Shown here: piece after piece, positions 16,652 to 24,508 of the stretch
Layout of the letters: every line of letters begins with the position of its first letter
Position numbering within the stretch: the first letter of the stretch is position 1
Source: an uncultured Eubacteriales bacterium
GTDB lineage: Bacteria; Bacillota; Clostridia; Oscillospirales; Butyricicoccaceae
Length of the DNA: 56,871 bases
NCBI GenBank assembly: GCA_910585875.1
Contig: CAJUIK010000002.1
Coordinates: 39,850 to 96,720, forward strand
Reading direction: 5' to 3'
Notes under the pieces: model-generated
Seen by the model: only the letters and a program-made list of their open reading frames with translations
The model's database searches: none
What the model was told of the DNA's origin: nothing
Position numbers and translations under genes: made by a program

Positions 16652-17483
16652 TCAGAGGTCTCGATAGGTTTTAAACAAATAGTTTTTGCGCGCATTCTTA
16701 GCTTCTTGTTGAAGCGTAGGAAGCATTTTTTTTAATTGGTGTAATCTTTTCTGCTTTTTCTCAGGATTTTCTTTCTTTATGTCTTTTTTATATTGATCAA
16801 TTTTCTTTTTTAAACTCTCAATTCTCTTTCCTGTTTCCGCCATTTCACTGTCGAACTTCATTTTAAGATCTTCAGTTGAAGATAAATAAGATTTGGTGTT
16901 TTCTCCGTTTGCTAAATCTAAATTTCCATTTTGTTTTAAAAGACTTTTTCTTTGCTCTAAAAATAGGTCGATATCTTTTTCTCTTTTTAGATTTATCTTA
17001 CTCAATTCCTGTTGCAAATCAGAAAGTACCTTCAACTTTTCATTATATATATGGTCATTCTTTAAAGCAGTAAGGAACGATATTTTTCTTGCAACAACTG
17101 TTCAATTTTTTCAAGTTTCAGAGCCTCTTTTTCTTCTTGCGTGAGCTGTTCATTACTTTGATATAGCAAAATCGCGCCTATGTTTTCCTGAAGAATCACA
17201 TTAAGTCGTGAAGCTAACTCGACTGCGGACTTTGAAAAAGTGGAGTTAGTTATTACCATCGCAATGTCACAACCATAGTAGGCGATCCCTGCATATACCT
17301 CTTGCACAGCCTTGTTCCCGACTGTACCCTCATAATATTTGCATTGTATTCCATATTTTTTTCCGCCTTTGCTGGCAGTAATATCTACACCTTGATCCCC
17401 ACTGCCTGGAGTTACTGTAATGTTAGAGAATCCATTTTTTGTAAAAATTTGGCGCATTGTTTCTCATATTGATAACCGTCCAT
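16652..17483 (-). pseudogene. Mrr-type restriction endonuclease gene with coiled-coil tail, frameshifted twice
   Basis: A strong ribosome site (AGGAGG) precedes ATG 17483. The first frame opens as expected for the family (MDGYQYEKQCAKFLQK) but stops after 23 codons. Adding one A to the run of six As near 17433 would join it to the next frame (NGFSNITVTPGSGDQGVD). That second frame carries the PD-(D/E)XK signature, with Asp in GDQGVD and the Q-x-K in IQCKYY, and ends at 17062. Adding one A to the run of five As near 17079 would then link it to a 130-residue Lys/Glu-rich coiled coil ending at 16652. The repaired product would be about 277 residues. Mrr_cat proteins cut foreign or modified DNA; the coiled coil is an unusual partner. 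Confidence 0.72.
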
Positions 17484-17563
17484 GTGGAATGTTCCTCCTA
17501 TGTCGAAATATATCAATTATTATACGCCTCTTGCTATTAGAAAGCAATAGTTACACTACGTCC

Positions 17564-17703
17564 GGGAGTGTCCATCCGCGCATTTTGTTATTCTGACGCT
17601 TTATTTCTTTGTGCAGTTAGATTCAGCATTACTGCTGAAAGTCAAGCAAATTCGCTATTGCGAAGTTGAGTTGTTTTATAAACTCTACAAATGGGACACT
17701 CCC
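17564..17703. repeat. Imperfect inverted repeat flanking the HTH fragment start
   Basis: GGGAGTGTCC (17564-17573) and GGACACTCCC (17694-17703) are exact reverse complements about 120 bases apart, and the similarity extends to ACGT on both outer sides. They may be remnant ends of a small insertion, or a chance pairing within decayed DNA. Confidence 0.35.
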
Positions 17704-17808
17704 ATTACGTCCCGCAGAGAAGATTTGGTTCGCTTGTGCAGGTTTTACAACCTTTCCACCGATTATTTGATCGGGCTGATAGACGAGCCGATTTCTTATC
17801 AGAAATGA
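17611..17808 (+). pseudogene. Truncated XRE-type HTH regulator fragment
   Basis: Up to 65 residues are open. The C-terminal half (REDLVRLCRFYNLSTDYLIGLIDEP) matches the last helices of XRE/Cro HTH domains, where LADFYxVSxDYLLG is typical. The first helices and the recognition helix do not read as a normal HTH, and no ribosome site precedes the listed start, so the 5' part seems to have been lost or replaced. It lies at the right edge of the AT-rich island. Confidence 0.55.
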
Positions 17809-17842
17809 GGAAACGAAACCTCCGATCCTTCGCAAAAGGCGG

Positions 17843-17871
17843 TTGTCCCCTCAGGCAAAACGGTGTATAAT
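17843..17871 (+). promoter_or_regulatory. Sigma-A promoter of the citrate lyase operon
   Basis: TTGTCC (17843-17848), a 17-base spacer and a perfect TATAAT (17866-17871). The citD start lies about 75 bases downstream. Confidence 0.85.
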
Positions 17872-17944
17872 AGAGCCGGAAAAAACGCCGGAGGGGCGTT
17901 GATACAGAATAACGACAGAAGGAAAGAAAGGTGTGTCGCCTGAC

Positions 17945-18214
17945 ATGAAGATTACAAAAGCGGCGGCGGCTGGGACCATGGAATCCAGCGACGTTTATGT
18001 GGAGATCCAGCCCGCCGGCCAGATCAGCGTGCAGATTGAGTCGGTAGTGTTCCAGCAGTTCGGCCGGCAGATTGACCAGGCGGTCCGGCAGGTGCTGGAG
18101 GAGCACGGCGTGACCGGCGCCAGCGTCTCGCTAAACGACAAGGGCGCGGTGGAATGCGTCATCCGGGCTCGGGTGGAAACCGCGCTGAAGCGGGCGGAAG
18201 GAGGGGAAAACTGA
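17945..18214 (+). CDS. citD: Citrate lyase acyl carrier protein (gamma subunit)
   Basis: The 89-residue carrier protein bears the 2'-(5''-phosphoribosyl)-3'-dephospho-CoA group that shuttles acetyl and citryl thioesters between CitF and CitE. The attachment site is Ser14 in AGTMESSD, the position known from Klebsiella. ATG 17945 gives the usual N-terminus (MKITKAA), but a GTG four codons earlier is closer to the GGAAAGAAAGG ribosome site and may be used. The stop overlaps the citE start (TGATG). Confidence 0.93.
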   Translation: MKITKAAAAGTMESSDVYVEIQPAGQISVQIESVVFQQFGRQIDQAVRQVLEEHGVTGASVSLNDKGAVECVIRARVETALKRAEGGEN

Positions 18215-19086
18215 TGCGCAGAAGTATGCTCTTTATGCCGGGCAACAACGCCGGTATGCTGCTCAACGCCGATATTTTGGGCGCCGACGCGGTGATTCTG
18301 GATTTGGAAGACGCGGTTTCCCCGGCGGAGAAGGACGCCGCCCGGATTCTGGTGCGCAACGCAATCAAAACCCTTCATTACCAGTGCCAGGTCTGCGTGC
18401 GCATCAATTCCATCGACACCGAGTTTTGGAAGCGGGATTTGGAGGAAATCCTTCCCCTCCAGCCGGATTTGATTATGCCGCCCAAAATCAGCTCCGCCCA
18501 GGACGTGCTGACGGTGGACGCCTATATGACAGAGCTGGAGCAGAAGCTGGGTCTGGAAGCGGGCAAGGCGAAGCTGATCCCGCTGATTGAAACGGCCCTG
18601 GGGGTGGAAAACGCTTTCGCCATCGCCGGCAGCTGCCCCCGGGTGACGGCCATGCTGCTGGGCGGCGAGGATTTGACTGCCGACCTGCAATGCAAGCGGA
18701 CAAAAGAAGGGCAGGAGATTTTCTACAGCCGCAGCCGCATTGTGGTGGCCGCCCGGGCCGCCGGGGTGGACTGCTATGACACCCCCTTCACCGACGTGAA
18801 CGACGACGAGGGCCTGCGGAAGGACGCGGCTTTTGCCAAAGCCCTGGGCTTTACCGGAAAATCCGCCATTTCGCCCCGGCACGTGGCGGATATCAACGCC
18901 GCTTTCAGCCCCACTATGGCGGACATCGAATATGCGGAAGAAGTGATGGAAACCATCCGCCTGGCCAAAGAACAGGGCAAAGGCGTGGTTTCCCTGCGGG
19001 GCAAAATGATCGACGCGCCCATCGTCACAAGGGCGCGGCAGGTGTTGGAAATGGCGGAAGCGATGGGGGTGCGGATCCATGAATAA
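18214..19086 (+). CDS. citE: Citrate lyase beta subunit (citryl-ACP lyase)
   Basis: The 290-residue HpcH/HpaI-fold TIM barrel cleaves citryl-ACP to acetyl-ACP and oxaloacetate with Mg2+. Diagnostic blocks are RRSMLFMPGNN at the start, DAVILDLEDAV (metal-binding acidic residues), VRINSID and LLGGEDLTADL. It overlaps citD by one base and citF by eight, as expected for a stoichiometric complex. Confidence 0.94.
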   Translation: MRRSMLFMPGNNAGMLLNADILGADAVILDLEDAVSPAEKDAARILVRNAIKTLHYQCQVCVRINSIDTEFWKRDLEEILPLQPDLIMPPKISSAQDVLTVDAYMTELEQKLGLEAGKAKLIPLIETALGVENAFAIAGSCPRVTAMLLGGEDLTADLQCKRTKEGQEIFYSRSRIVVAARAAGVDCYDTPFTDVNDDEGLRKDAAFAKALGFTGKSAISPRHVADINAAFSPTMADIEYAEEVMETIRLAKEQGKGVVSLRGKMIDAPIVTRARQVLEMAEAMGVRIHE

Positions 19087-20488
19087 TTCCAAAGTGGTTT
19101 CATCCATTCAAGAGGCGATTCAGCTGGCCGGGCTGAAGGACGGGATGACGATTTCCTTCCATCATCACCTGCGCAACGGCGACTATGTGCTCAATATGGT
19201 GATGGAGGCTATTGCCAACTTGGGCGTCAAAGACCTGAACGTCAACGCCTCTTCGGTGTTCGACGTCCATGAGCCGTTGATCGGCCATATCAAAAACCAT
19301 GTGGTCACAGGGTTGGAGGCCGACTATATCGGCGGCGCGGTGGGCCGGGCTATTTCCCGCGGCGTGTTGGAAAAGCCGGTGATCTTCCGGTCTCACGGCG
19401 GCCGTCCCAGCGACATTGAACAGGGACGCAGCCCCATCGACGTGGCTTTTGTGGCCGCCCCTACGGCGGATACCATGGGCAACTGCTCGGGCAAATACGG
19501 TAAATCCGCCTGCGGCAGCCTGGGATACGCCTTTGCGGACGCCATGTACGCCCAAAAAGTGGTGGTCATTACCGACAATCTGGTCCCCTATCCTTTGGCG
19601 GATTTCTCTATCAGCGAGATCTATGTAGATTATGTGGTGCAGGTGGAGAGCATCGGCAACCCGGCAGGCATCGTCTCCGGCACCACTAAAATCACCCGGG
19701 ACCCGGTGGGTCTGGTCATGGCCCAATACGCCGCCAAGGTGATCGAACATTCCGGTCTGCTGAAAGACGGCATGAGCTTCCAGACCGGCGCCGGCGGCGC
19801 CTCGCTGGCGGCGGCCAAATATCTGAAAGACATCATGCTGGCCAAGGGGATCAAGGGCAGCTATGGCTTGGGCGGCATCACCAGCTATATGGTGGATATG
19901 CTGCGGGCGGGCTGCTTTGAAGCGCTGCTGGACGTGCAGTGCTTCGACTTGGGCGCTGTGGAGAGCATCCGCACAGACCCCCGCCACCGGGAGGTGACGG
20001 CCAGCCATTATGCCAGCCCATCTGTCCGTTCCAGCGCCGTGGACAGCTTGGACGTGGTGATTTTGGGCGCCACCCAAATCGACACAGACTTCAACGTCAA
20101 CGTCCACACCGATTCCAACGGCTACATCATGGGCGGCAGCGGCGGCCATAGCGACACCGCCGCCGGCGCCAAGCTGGCCATGATTATCGCGCCCTTGACC
20201 CGGGCTCGCCTGTCCATCGTGGTGGATCGGGTGCTGACGGTTTCCACTCCCGGCGACACCATCGACGTGCTGGTGACTCAACGGGGCATAGCCGTCAACC
20301 CCCGCCAGGCCGAGCTGAAGCAGAGGCTGAAGGAGACGGGCCTGCCCATTGTGGAAATCCAGCAGCTCAAGCAGATTGCCGAAGAGCTGACCGGCGCGCC
20401 TCAGCCTATCCGCCTAGGGGACCGGACGGTGGCCAACGTGCTCTATCGGGACGGTTCTTTGCTGGATACTGTCAAAAACGTGGATTGA
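19079..20488 (+). CDS. citF: Citrate lyase alpha subunit (citrate:acetyl-ACP transferase)
   Basis: This 469-residue protein transfers the acetyl-ACP thioester to citrate, releasing acetate. It has two CoA-transferase-like halves with GLKDGMTISFHHHLRNGDY near the start, GNCSGKYGKSACGSLGY in the middle and DTDFNVNVHTDSNGYIMGGSGGHSD in the second half (quoted here only as landmarks). It is slightly shorter than the ~510-residue enterobacterial proteins, mainly at the N-terminus. With citD and citE it forms the complete lyase. Confidence 0.93.
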   Translation: MNNSKVVSSIQEAIQLAGLKDGMTISFHHHLRNGDYVLNMVMEAIANLGVKDLNVNASSVFDVHEPLIGHIKNHVVTGLEADYIGGAVGRAISRGVLEKPVIFRSHGGRPSDIEQGRSPIDVAFVAAPTADTMGNCSGKYGKSACGSLGYAFADAMYAQKVVVITDNLVPYPLADFSISEIYVDYVVQVESIGNPAGIVSGTTKITRDPVGLVMAQYAAKVIEHSGLLKDGMSFQTGAGGASLAAAKYLKDIMLAKGIKGSYGLGGITSYMVDMLRAGCFEALLDVQCFDLGAVESIRTDPRHREVTASHYASPSVRSSAVDSLDVVILGATQIDTDFNVNVHTDSNGYIMGGSGGHSDTAAGAKLAMIIAPLTRARLSIVVDRVLTVSTPGDTIDVLVTQRGIAVNPRQAELKQRLKETGLPIVEIQQLKQIAEELTGAPQPIRLGDRTVANVLYRDGSLLDTVKNVD

Positions 20489-20504
20489 TTGCAGATTGAT
20501 TTTC

Positions 20505-20542
20505 GCGCCCCATGGAAGGCTTTCTTTCATGGGGCGCTTTTT
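20505..20542 (+). terminator. Terminator-like hairpin between citF and citC
   Basis: GCGCCCCATG (20505-20514) pairs perfectly with CATGGGGCGC (20528-20537) and is followed by five Ts. Because citC continues in the same direction 32 bases later, it probably thins transcription so that maturation genes are made in smaller amounts than the lyase. Confidence 0.8.
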
Positions 20543-20574
20543 CAGAAGGGCCCGAGGGCCAAGGAGGAATGTTT

Positions 20575-21603
20575 ATGCAGGGAGAATTTTTACAGCAGCT
20601 GTATCAAAGCCCGCCGGCCGGCGCCGCCCGCCGCCGCCTGGAGGCTTTTTTGCAAAAACAGGGCTTGCGCTATGACCAAGGGGTGGAATTCGCCGCCGTT
20701 TTCTATGACAGCCAGGGCGAAATCGCCGCCGCCGGCGCGTTGCAGCGCAATGTGCTCAAGTGCGTCGCCGTGGACGAACAATACCGGGGAGAAGGGCTGA
20801 CGGCTTCGGTGATTTCCGCCCTGCGGGCCGCCGCTTTCGACCGGGGGCAGCGGAAGCTGTTTCTCTTTACCAAGCCGCATAATGACAGGATGTTTGGGGA
20901 ATTTGGCTTTTATGAGGTTGCCCGCACCGGCGATATGCTGCTGATGGAAAGCGAGAAGGGAGGGGCGCGGTGCTTTACCGAGTCCCTTCGCAAGGGGACC
21001 GGCCGGCAGGCCGCCGTTGTGGCCAACTGCAACCCTTTTACTCTGGGCCACCGGTATCTGGTCGAGCAGGCGGCCGCCCAGTGCGACGCGCTGCATCTGT
21101 TCATCCTTTCCGAGGACGCCGGCCTGTTTCCCGCTCGGGTGCGGATGGAGCTGGTTCAAAAGGGCGTGGCGGATTTGAGTAATGTGCTGGTCCATCCCAC
21201 TTCAGATTATCTGATTTCCGCCGCCACTTTCCCTACCTATTTCCTCAAAGAAGGGCAGATTGAAAGCGGCGCCGGCGGGGCGCTGGACTTGACCATTTTT
21301 GGCCAGTATTTCGTTCCGGCGCTGGAGATTACCCGCCGGTTTGTGGGCCAGGAGCCCTTGAGCCCAGTCACAGCGTTGTATAACCGGCAGATGAAAGAAA
21401 TACTGCCCCAGTACGGGGTGGAGGTCGTGGAGCTGCCCCGGAAAGAGGCGGCAGGCGCCGTAATCAGCGCCTCTCGGGTCCGGGCCCTGCTGGCGGAAGA
21501 CAGGCTGGAGGAAATCCGGCCGCTGACGCCGGAGGTTACCTGGGAGTTCCTTCAGAGCCCGGAAGGGCGAGACGTCGTCCGACGGGCCAAGGAGGGCCTA
21601 TGA
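20575..21603 (+). CDS. citC: [Citrate (pro-3S)-lyase] ligase
   Basis: This 342-residue enzyme activates citrate lyase by acetylating the carrier thiol with acetate and ATP. The N-terminal ~125 residues form a GNAT-like domain (VDEQYRGEGLTASVI). The C-terminal nucleotidyltransferase domain begins at VVANCNPFTLGHRYLVEQA, holding the HxGH-like ATP site, and ends with ISASRVRALL. ATG 20575 is chosen because AGGAGG is seven bases upstream; a nearer ATG at 20569 would sit on that site. Confidence 0.93.
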   Translation: MQGEFLQQLYQSPPAGAARRRLEAFLQKQGLRYDQGVEFAAVFYDSQGEIAAAGALQRNVLKCVAVDEQYRGEGLTASVISALRAAAFDRGQRKLFLFTKPHNDRMFGEFGFYEVARTGDMLLMESEKGGARCFTESLRKGTGRQAAVVANCNPFTLGHRYLVEQAAAQCDALHLFILSEDAGLFPARVRMELVQKGVADLSNVLVHPTSDYLISAATFPTYFLKEGQIESGAGGALDLTIFGQYFVPALEITRRFVGQEPLSPVTALYNRQMKEILPQYGVEVVELPRKEAAGAVISASRVRALLAEDRLEEIRPLTPEVTWEFLQSPEGRDVVRRAKEGL

Positions 21604-22955
21604 GGGGGGCGCTGGAGGGGCCCCAAGTTTCGCTGGCCCAGGTGTTGGAGAGCCGGGATCAACGGGTTCAGGACCAAGCCCAATGGCTGGCCCGGGGGGG
21701 GACGCTGGTCTGCATGACGCTAAATATGCCCGGCCCTCAGAAACGGTTTCCGCTGGCCGACGCCGCCTTTCGTCAGGGGGAGATTTTGCTGGAAGACCGA
21801 CTAACCGGGGGCGGGTTCCTCCTGCTGGAGCGGCAGGAGGCGGACAGGCCTGCGGGACTGGAGTATTTTGTCCGGGTTCAGGCGGCGGCGGAGGCTGTCA
21901 AAGCCTGCGTTTTGGCCTTGGAAGAGCGCCCGCCCTTGGGCCGCTTGCTGGATATCGACGTCATTAGTCCTGAGGGGCAAAAAATCTCCCGGCAGCAGCT
22001 GGGGTTCCCGCCTCGGCAATGTCTGCTCTGCCCCCGGCCGGCGGCGGAATGCGCCCGAAGCAGGGCCCATGGCATTGAAGCGGCGGCGCAAAAGGCGGTT
22101 TCGCTGATGGAGGATTATTTTGACGGGCAGTTCGCCCAGCGCTGCGCCGCGCAAGCCCAGCGGGCTCTGCTCCATGAGGCGGCCTGCGCGCCCAAACCCG
22201 GCCTGGTGGACGGCGGCAACAGCGGCGCTCATGGAGATATGGACCAGTTTTCCTTTCTGAACAGCGCCGCCGTTTTGGGGGACTATTTCCGCCAAGCCGC
22301 TTGGCAGGGGATTCGCTTTGAGGGGCCGCCGGAGGAGCTGTTGCCCCGGTTGCGGCCTCTGGGGCTAGCGGCGGAGCGGGAGATGCTGGCGGCCACAGGG
22401 GGAGTCAATACTCATAAGGGGGCTATCTTTTCTTTGGGCATCCTGTGCGGCGGCGCAGGCCGCCTGTATCGACAGGGCGAAAAAATCCGCCCGGAACATC
22501 TGTTGGCCCTGGGGGGGGCAATCGCCGCCCCGGCGGCGGAGGATTTCGGCCGGGAAGGGGCGGATACCGCCGGCCGGCGCCTTTATCGACAGATGGGGGT
22601 TTGGGGCGCCCGAGGCCAAGCGGCCGCCGGCTTCCCTGGAGTCCGGCTGGCTCTGAAAGCCTTGGAACAGCGTTTGGCCCAGGGCTTTGGCTGGAACGCC
22701 GCCTGCTGCGGCGCCTTGTGCGCCCTGATGGCCCGGACAGAGGATACCAATCTGCTTCACCGGGGCGGCCGAGAGGGGCTGGATTTCGTCCGGCAAAAGG
22801 CCGCGGAGATCGAGGGGAAGGCCGAGACAGAGAAAGAATTGCTATCCCAGATGGCGGATCTGGACAAGCTGTTGATTCGCCGGAATTTGAGTCCCGGCGG
22901 CTGCGCGGACCTGTTGGCCGCCGCCCTGTTCGTCCGGTTTATATCCGAGCGATAG
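21600..22955 (+). CDS. citXG: Fused CitX-CitG: apo-citrate lyase phosphoribosyl-dephospho-CoA transferase and triphosphoribosyl-dephospho-CoA synthase
   Basis: The 451-residue protein joins two maturation enzymes. Residues ~1-155 are CitX, which attaches the prosthetic group to CitD: SLAQVLESRDQRVQDQ, TLNMPGPQK and GRLLDIDVISPEG, then CLLCPRPAAECARSRAHG. Residues ~160-451 are CitG, which makes the prosthetic group from ATP and dephospho-CoA: AACAPKPGLVDGGNSGAHGDMD, GVNTHKGAIFSLG and ARTEDTNLLHRGG. Such fusions occur in some bacteria while others keep separate genes. The start overlaps the citC stop by four bases. No citrate transporter or two-component sensor is next to the cluster in this window. 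Confidence 0.93.
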   Translation: MRGALEGPQVSLAQVLESRDQRVQDQAQWLARGGTLVCMTLNMPGPQKRFPLADAAFRQGEILLEDRLTGGGFLLLERQEADRPAGLEYFVRVQAAAEAVKACVLALEERPPLGRLLDIDVISPEGQKISRQQLGFPPRQCLLCPRPAAECARSRAHGIEAAAQKAVSLMEDYFDGQFAQRCAAQAQRALLHEAACAPKPGLVDGGNSGAHGDMDQFSFLNSAAVLGDYFRQAAWQGIRFEGPPEELLPRLRPLGLAAEREMLAATGGVNTHKGAIFSLGILCGGAGRLYRQGEKIRPEHLLALGGAIAAPAAEDFGREGADTAGRRLYRQMGVWGARGQAAAGFPGVRLALKALEQRLAQGFGWNAACCGALCALMARTEDTNLLHRGGREGLDFVRQKAAEIEGKAETEKELLSQMADLDKLLIRRNLSPGGCADLLAAALFVRFISER

Positions 22956-22993
22956 GAATTCCGGACGATTCGCCGCAAGCCAGAAGCTGGCCT

Positions 22994-23022
22994 TTGACAA
23001 TAGGCGGTTTGTTTGATAAAAT
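22994..23022 (+). promoter_or_regulatory. Consensus sigma-A promoter
   Basis: A perfect TTGACA (22994-22999), a 17-base spacer and TAAAAT (23017-23022), 70 bases before the next start. The downstream gene is thus transcribed independently of the cit operon. Confidence 0.88.
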
Positions 23023-23091
23023 AAAAAATACAGACGAAAAAAAGCGGGCGATCCGCCAAAACCAAAACAGAGGAAAACGAGGGGGATAACG

Positions 23092-24360
23092 ATGCACAAA
23101 TTGATTGAAACGCTGCGCAGGGAAGTGGCCCCGGCTCAAGGGTGTACCGAGCCTATTGCGGCGGCTTATGCGGTGTCTATTGCGGCGGAGCAGCTGGAGG
23201 GGCCGGCAGAGCGCATCCAGCTCTATCTCAGCGGCAATATTGTGAAAAACGCCCTGGGCGTGGGAATTCCCGGCACAGGGCGGACGGGCGTGGATATCGC
23301 GGCCCTGTTGGGCGCCGTTATCCGCCGTTCTGATAAAAAGCTGGAGATCCTCAACGGCATGACAGAAGAACAGCTCCGGCAGGCCGAGGCGCTGCTGGAA
23401 CAGAAGATTTTGAAGGTGTCGCTGAAGGAAGACGCCCCGGAGCGGCTGTATATCGAGGCCGTGGTTCAGGGCGGCGGCCATACGGGCCGCTGCGTCATCC
23501 AGCGTTCTCATACCAACGTAACGTTGATTGAAAAGGACGGCGTTCCCTCTTTGCAGAGCCAGGACCAGAGCGGTTCCGGAGCTCAGGCGGAAGACCATGC
23601 AGAACTGTCTGTAAAAGAAATTTATGAATTCGCGACGACGATTCCCTTTGAGGAGATTTCTTTCCTGCTGGAGGGCGCCAAAATGAATATGGCGGTTTCG
23701 GCGGAAGGCCTGCGGGGAGATTACGGCTTGCGGGTGGGCAAGGCTCTCAGCGGCCAGTTGGGCAGCCTGATTCAGCCCGCTCTGGGCAGCCGGCTGGCCG
23801 CGGCCGCAGCGGCGGCGGCCGACGCCCGGATGGACGGCTGCGCCATGCCGGTGATGACCACCGGCGGCAGCGGCAACCAGGGCATTTCCTGCACCGTGGC
23901 CGCCGCAACCTTGGCGGAGCATCTGGGCTCCAGCCCGGAGCAGCTGGCCCGGGCGCTGGCCCTCAGCGATTTGGTGACCGTACATATCAAGAGTTATATG
24001 GGGCGTCTCTCCCCCCTATGCGGCAGCGGCATCGCCGGCGCCGCCGGCTCTTGTTGCGCCATGATCTACCTGATGGGCGGCTCGCTAGAGCAGATGGAAA
24101 AGGGGATTCAGATGATTTTGGCCAATCACACGGGCATGATTTGCGACGGCGCCAAAACCACCTGCGCTTTGAAAATCGCCACCGGCATCCAGGCCGCGGT
24201 TCTGTGCGCCAGCTTGGCTATGGAAGGGATTTGCCCCTGCGAAAAAGAGGGCGTTGTCTGCCGCGACGTGGAGGATACCATCCGGGGCGTAGGGCAGATT
24301 TCCAACCAGGGAGTCCCCCAGCTGGATCCCATGATTTTACAGGTTATGCTGAATAAATAG
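23092..24360 (+). CDS. UPF0597-family protein, L-cysteine desulfidase/serine dehydratase-like (CyuA/YhaM-like)
   Basis: The 422-residue protein resembles E. coli CyuA (YhaM), which breaks L-cysteine into pyruvate, sulfide and ammonia, and the alpha subunit of iron-sulfur L-serine dehydratases. It has GCTEPIAAAYA near residue 20, MTTGGSGNQGI in the middle, and Cys residues in LCGSGIAGAAGSCCAM and MICDGAKTTCALK, likely to hold a 4Fe-4S cluster. GAGGGGG precedes the ATG. Substrate choice between cysteine and serine is not certain from sequence. It is followed by a terminator. Confidence 0.87.
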   Translation: MHKLIETLRREVAPAQGCTEPIAAAYAVSIAAEQLEGPAERIQLYLSGNIVKNALGVGIPGTGRTGVDIAALLGAVIRRSDKKLEILNGMTEEQLRQAEALLEQKILKVSLKEDAPERLYIEAVVQGGGHTGRCVIQRSHTNVTLIEKDGVPSLQSQDQSGSGAQAEDHAELSVKEIYEFATTIPFEEISFLLEGAKMNMAVSAEGLRGDYGLRVGKALSGQLGSLIQPALGSRLAAAAAAAADARMDGCAMPVMTTGGSGNQGISCTVAAATLAEHLGSSPEQLARALALSDLVTVHIKSYMGRLSPLCGSGIAGAAGSCCAMIYLMGGSLEQMEKGIQMILANHTGMICDGAKTTCALKIATGIQAAVLCASLAMEGICPCEKEGVVCRDVEDTIRGVGQISNQGVPQLDPMILQVMLNK

Positions 24361-24452
24361 ACGCGTCTTTCGGCGAGACGTGCAAAAATTGACAGGAACT
24401 GACGTTTTCAACCCCTGACCCGCCCGTTTGGGGACAGCGCGGACTGTGACGG

Positions 24453-24486
24453 CGGGCCGTATCCATTGGGGGTACGGCCCGTTTTG
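24453..24486 (+). terminator. Intrinsic terminator after the cysteine desulfidase-like gene
   Basis: CGGGCCGTATCC (24453-24464) pairs with GGGTACGGCCCG (24470-24481) with one G-T pair, followed by TTTTGATCTTTTT. Confidence 0.88.
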
Positions 24487-24508
24487 ATCTTTTTGGGAAA
24501 GGGAGCGG

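Larger units (their letters stand above)
15848..17842. mobile_element. AT-rich acquired island with decaying defence genes
   Basis: Base composition drops sharply from the surrounding GC-rich genes, with long A/T runs and AT-ending codons. The island holds two broken minus-strand genes (HEPN-like and Mrr-like), an HTH fragment and an imperfect inverted repeat. No integrase, transposase or clear attachment repeat was found, so how it arrived is unknown. The left ~150 bases (15850-15999) show nothing coding. Confidence 0.6.

Noticed and set aside
17425..17440. Programmed ribosomal frameshifting in the A run of the Mrr-like gene
   Set aside because: A run of six As can slip, but the second break in the same gene and the broken HEPN neighbour fit decay or sequence error better. 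No stimulatory stem was seen.
15848..17842. An intact insertion sequence or prophage fragment
   Set aside because: No transposase, integrase or terminal repeats with target duplications were found; only one imperfect 10-bp inverted pair is visible.
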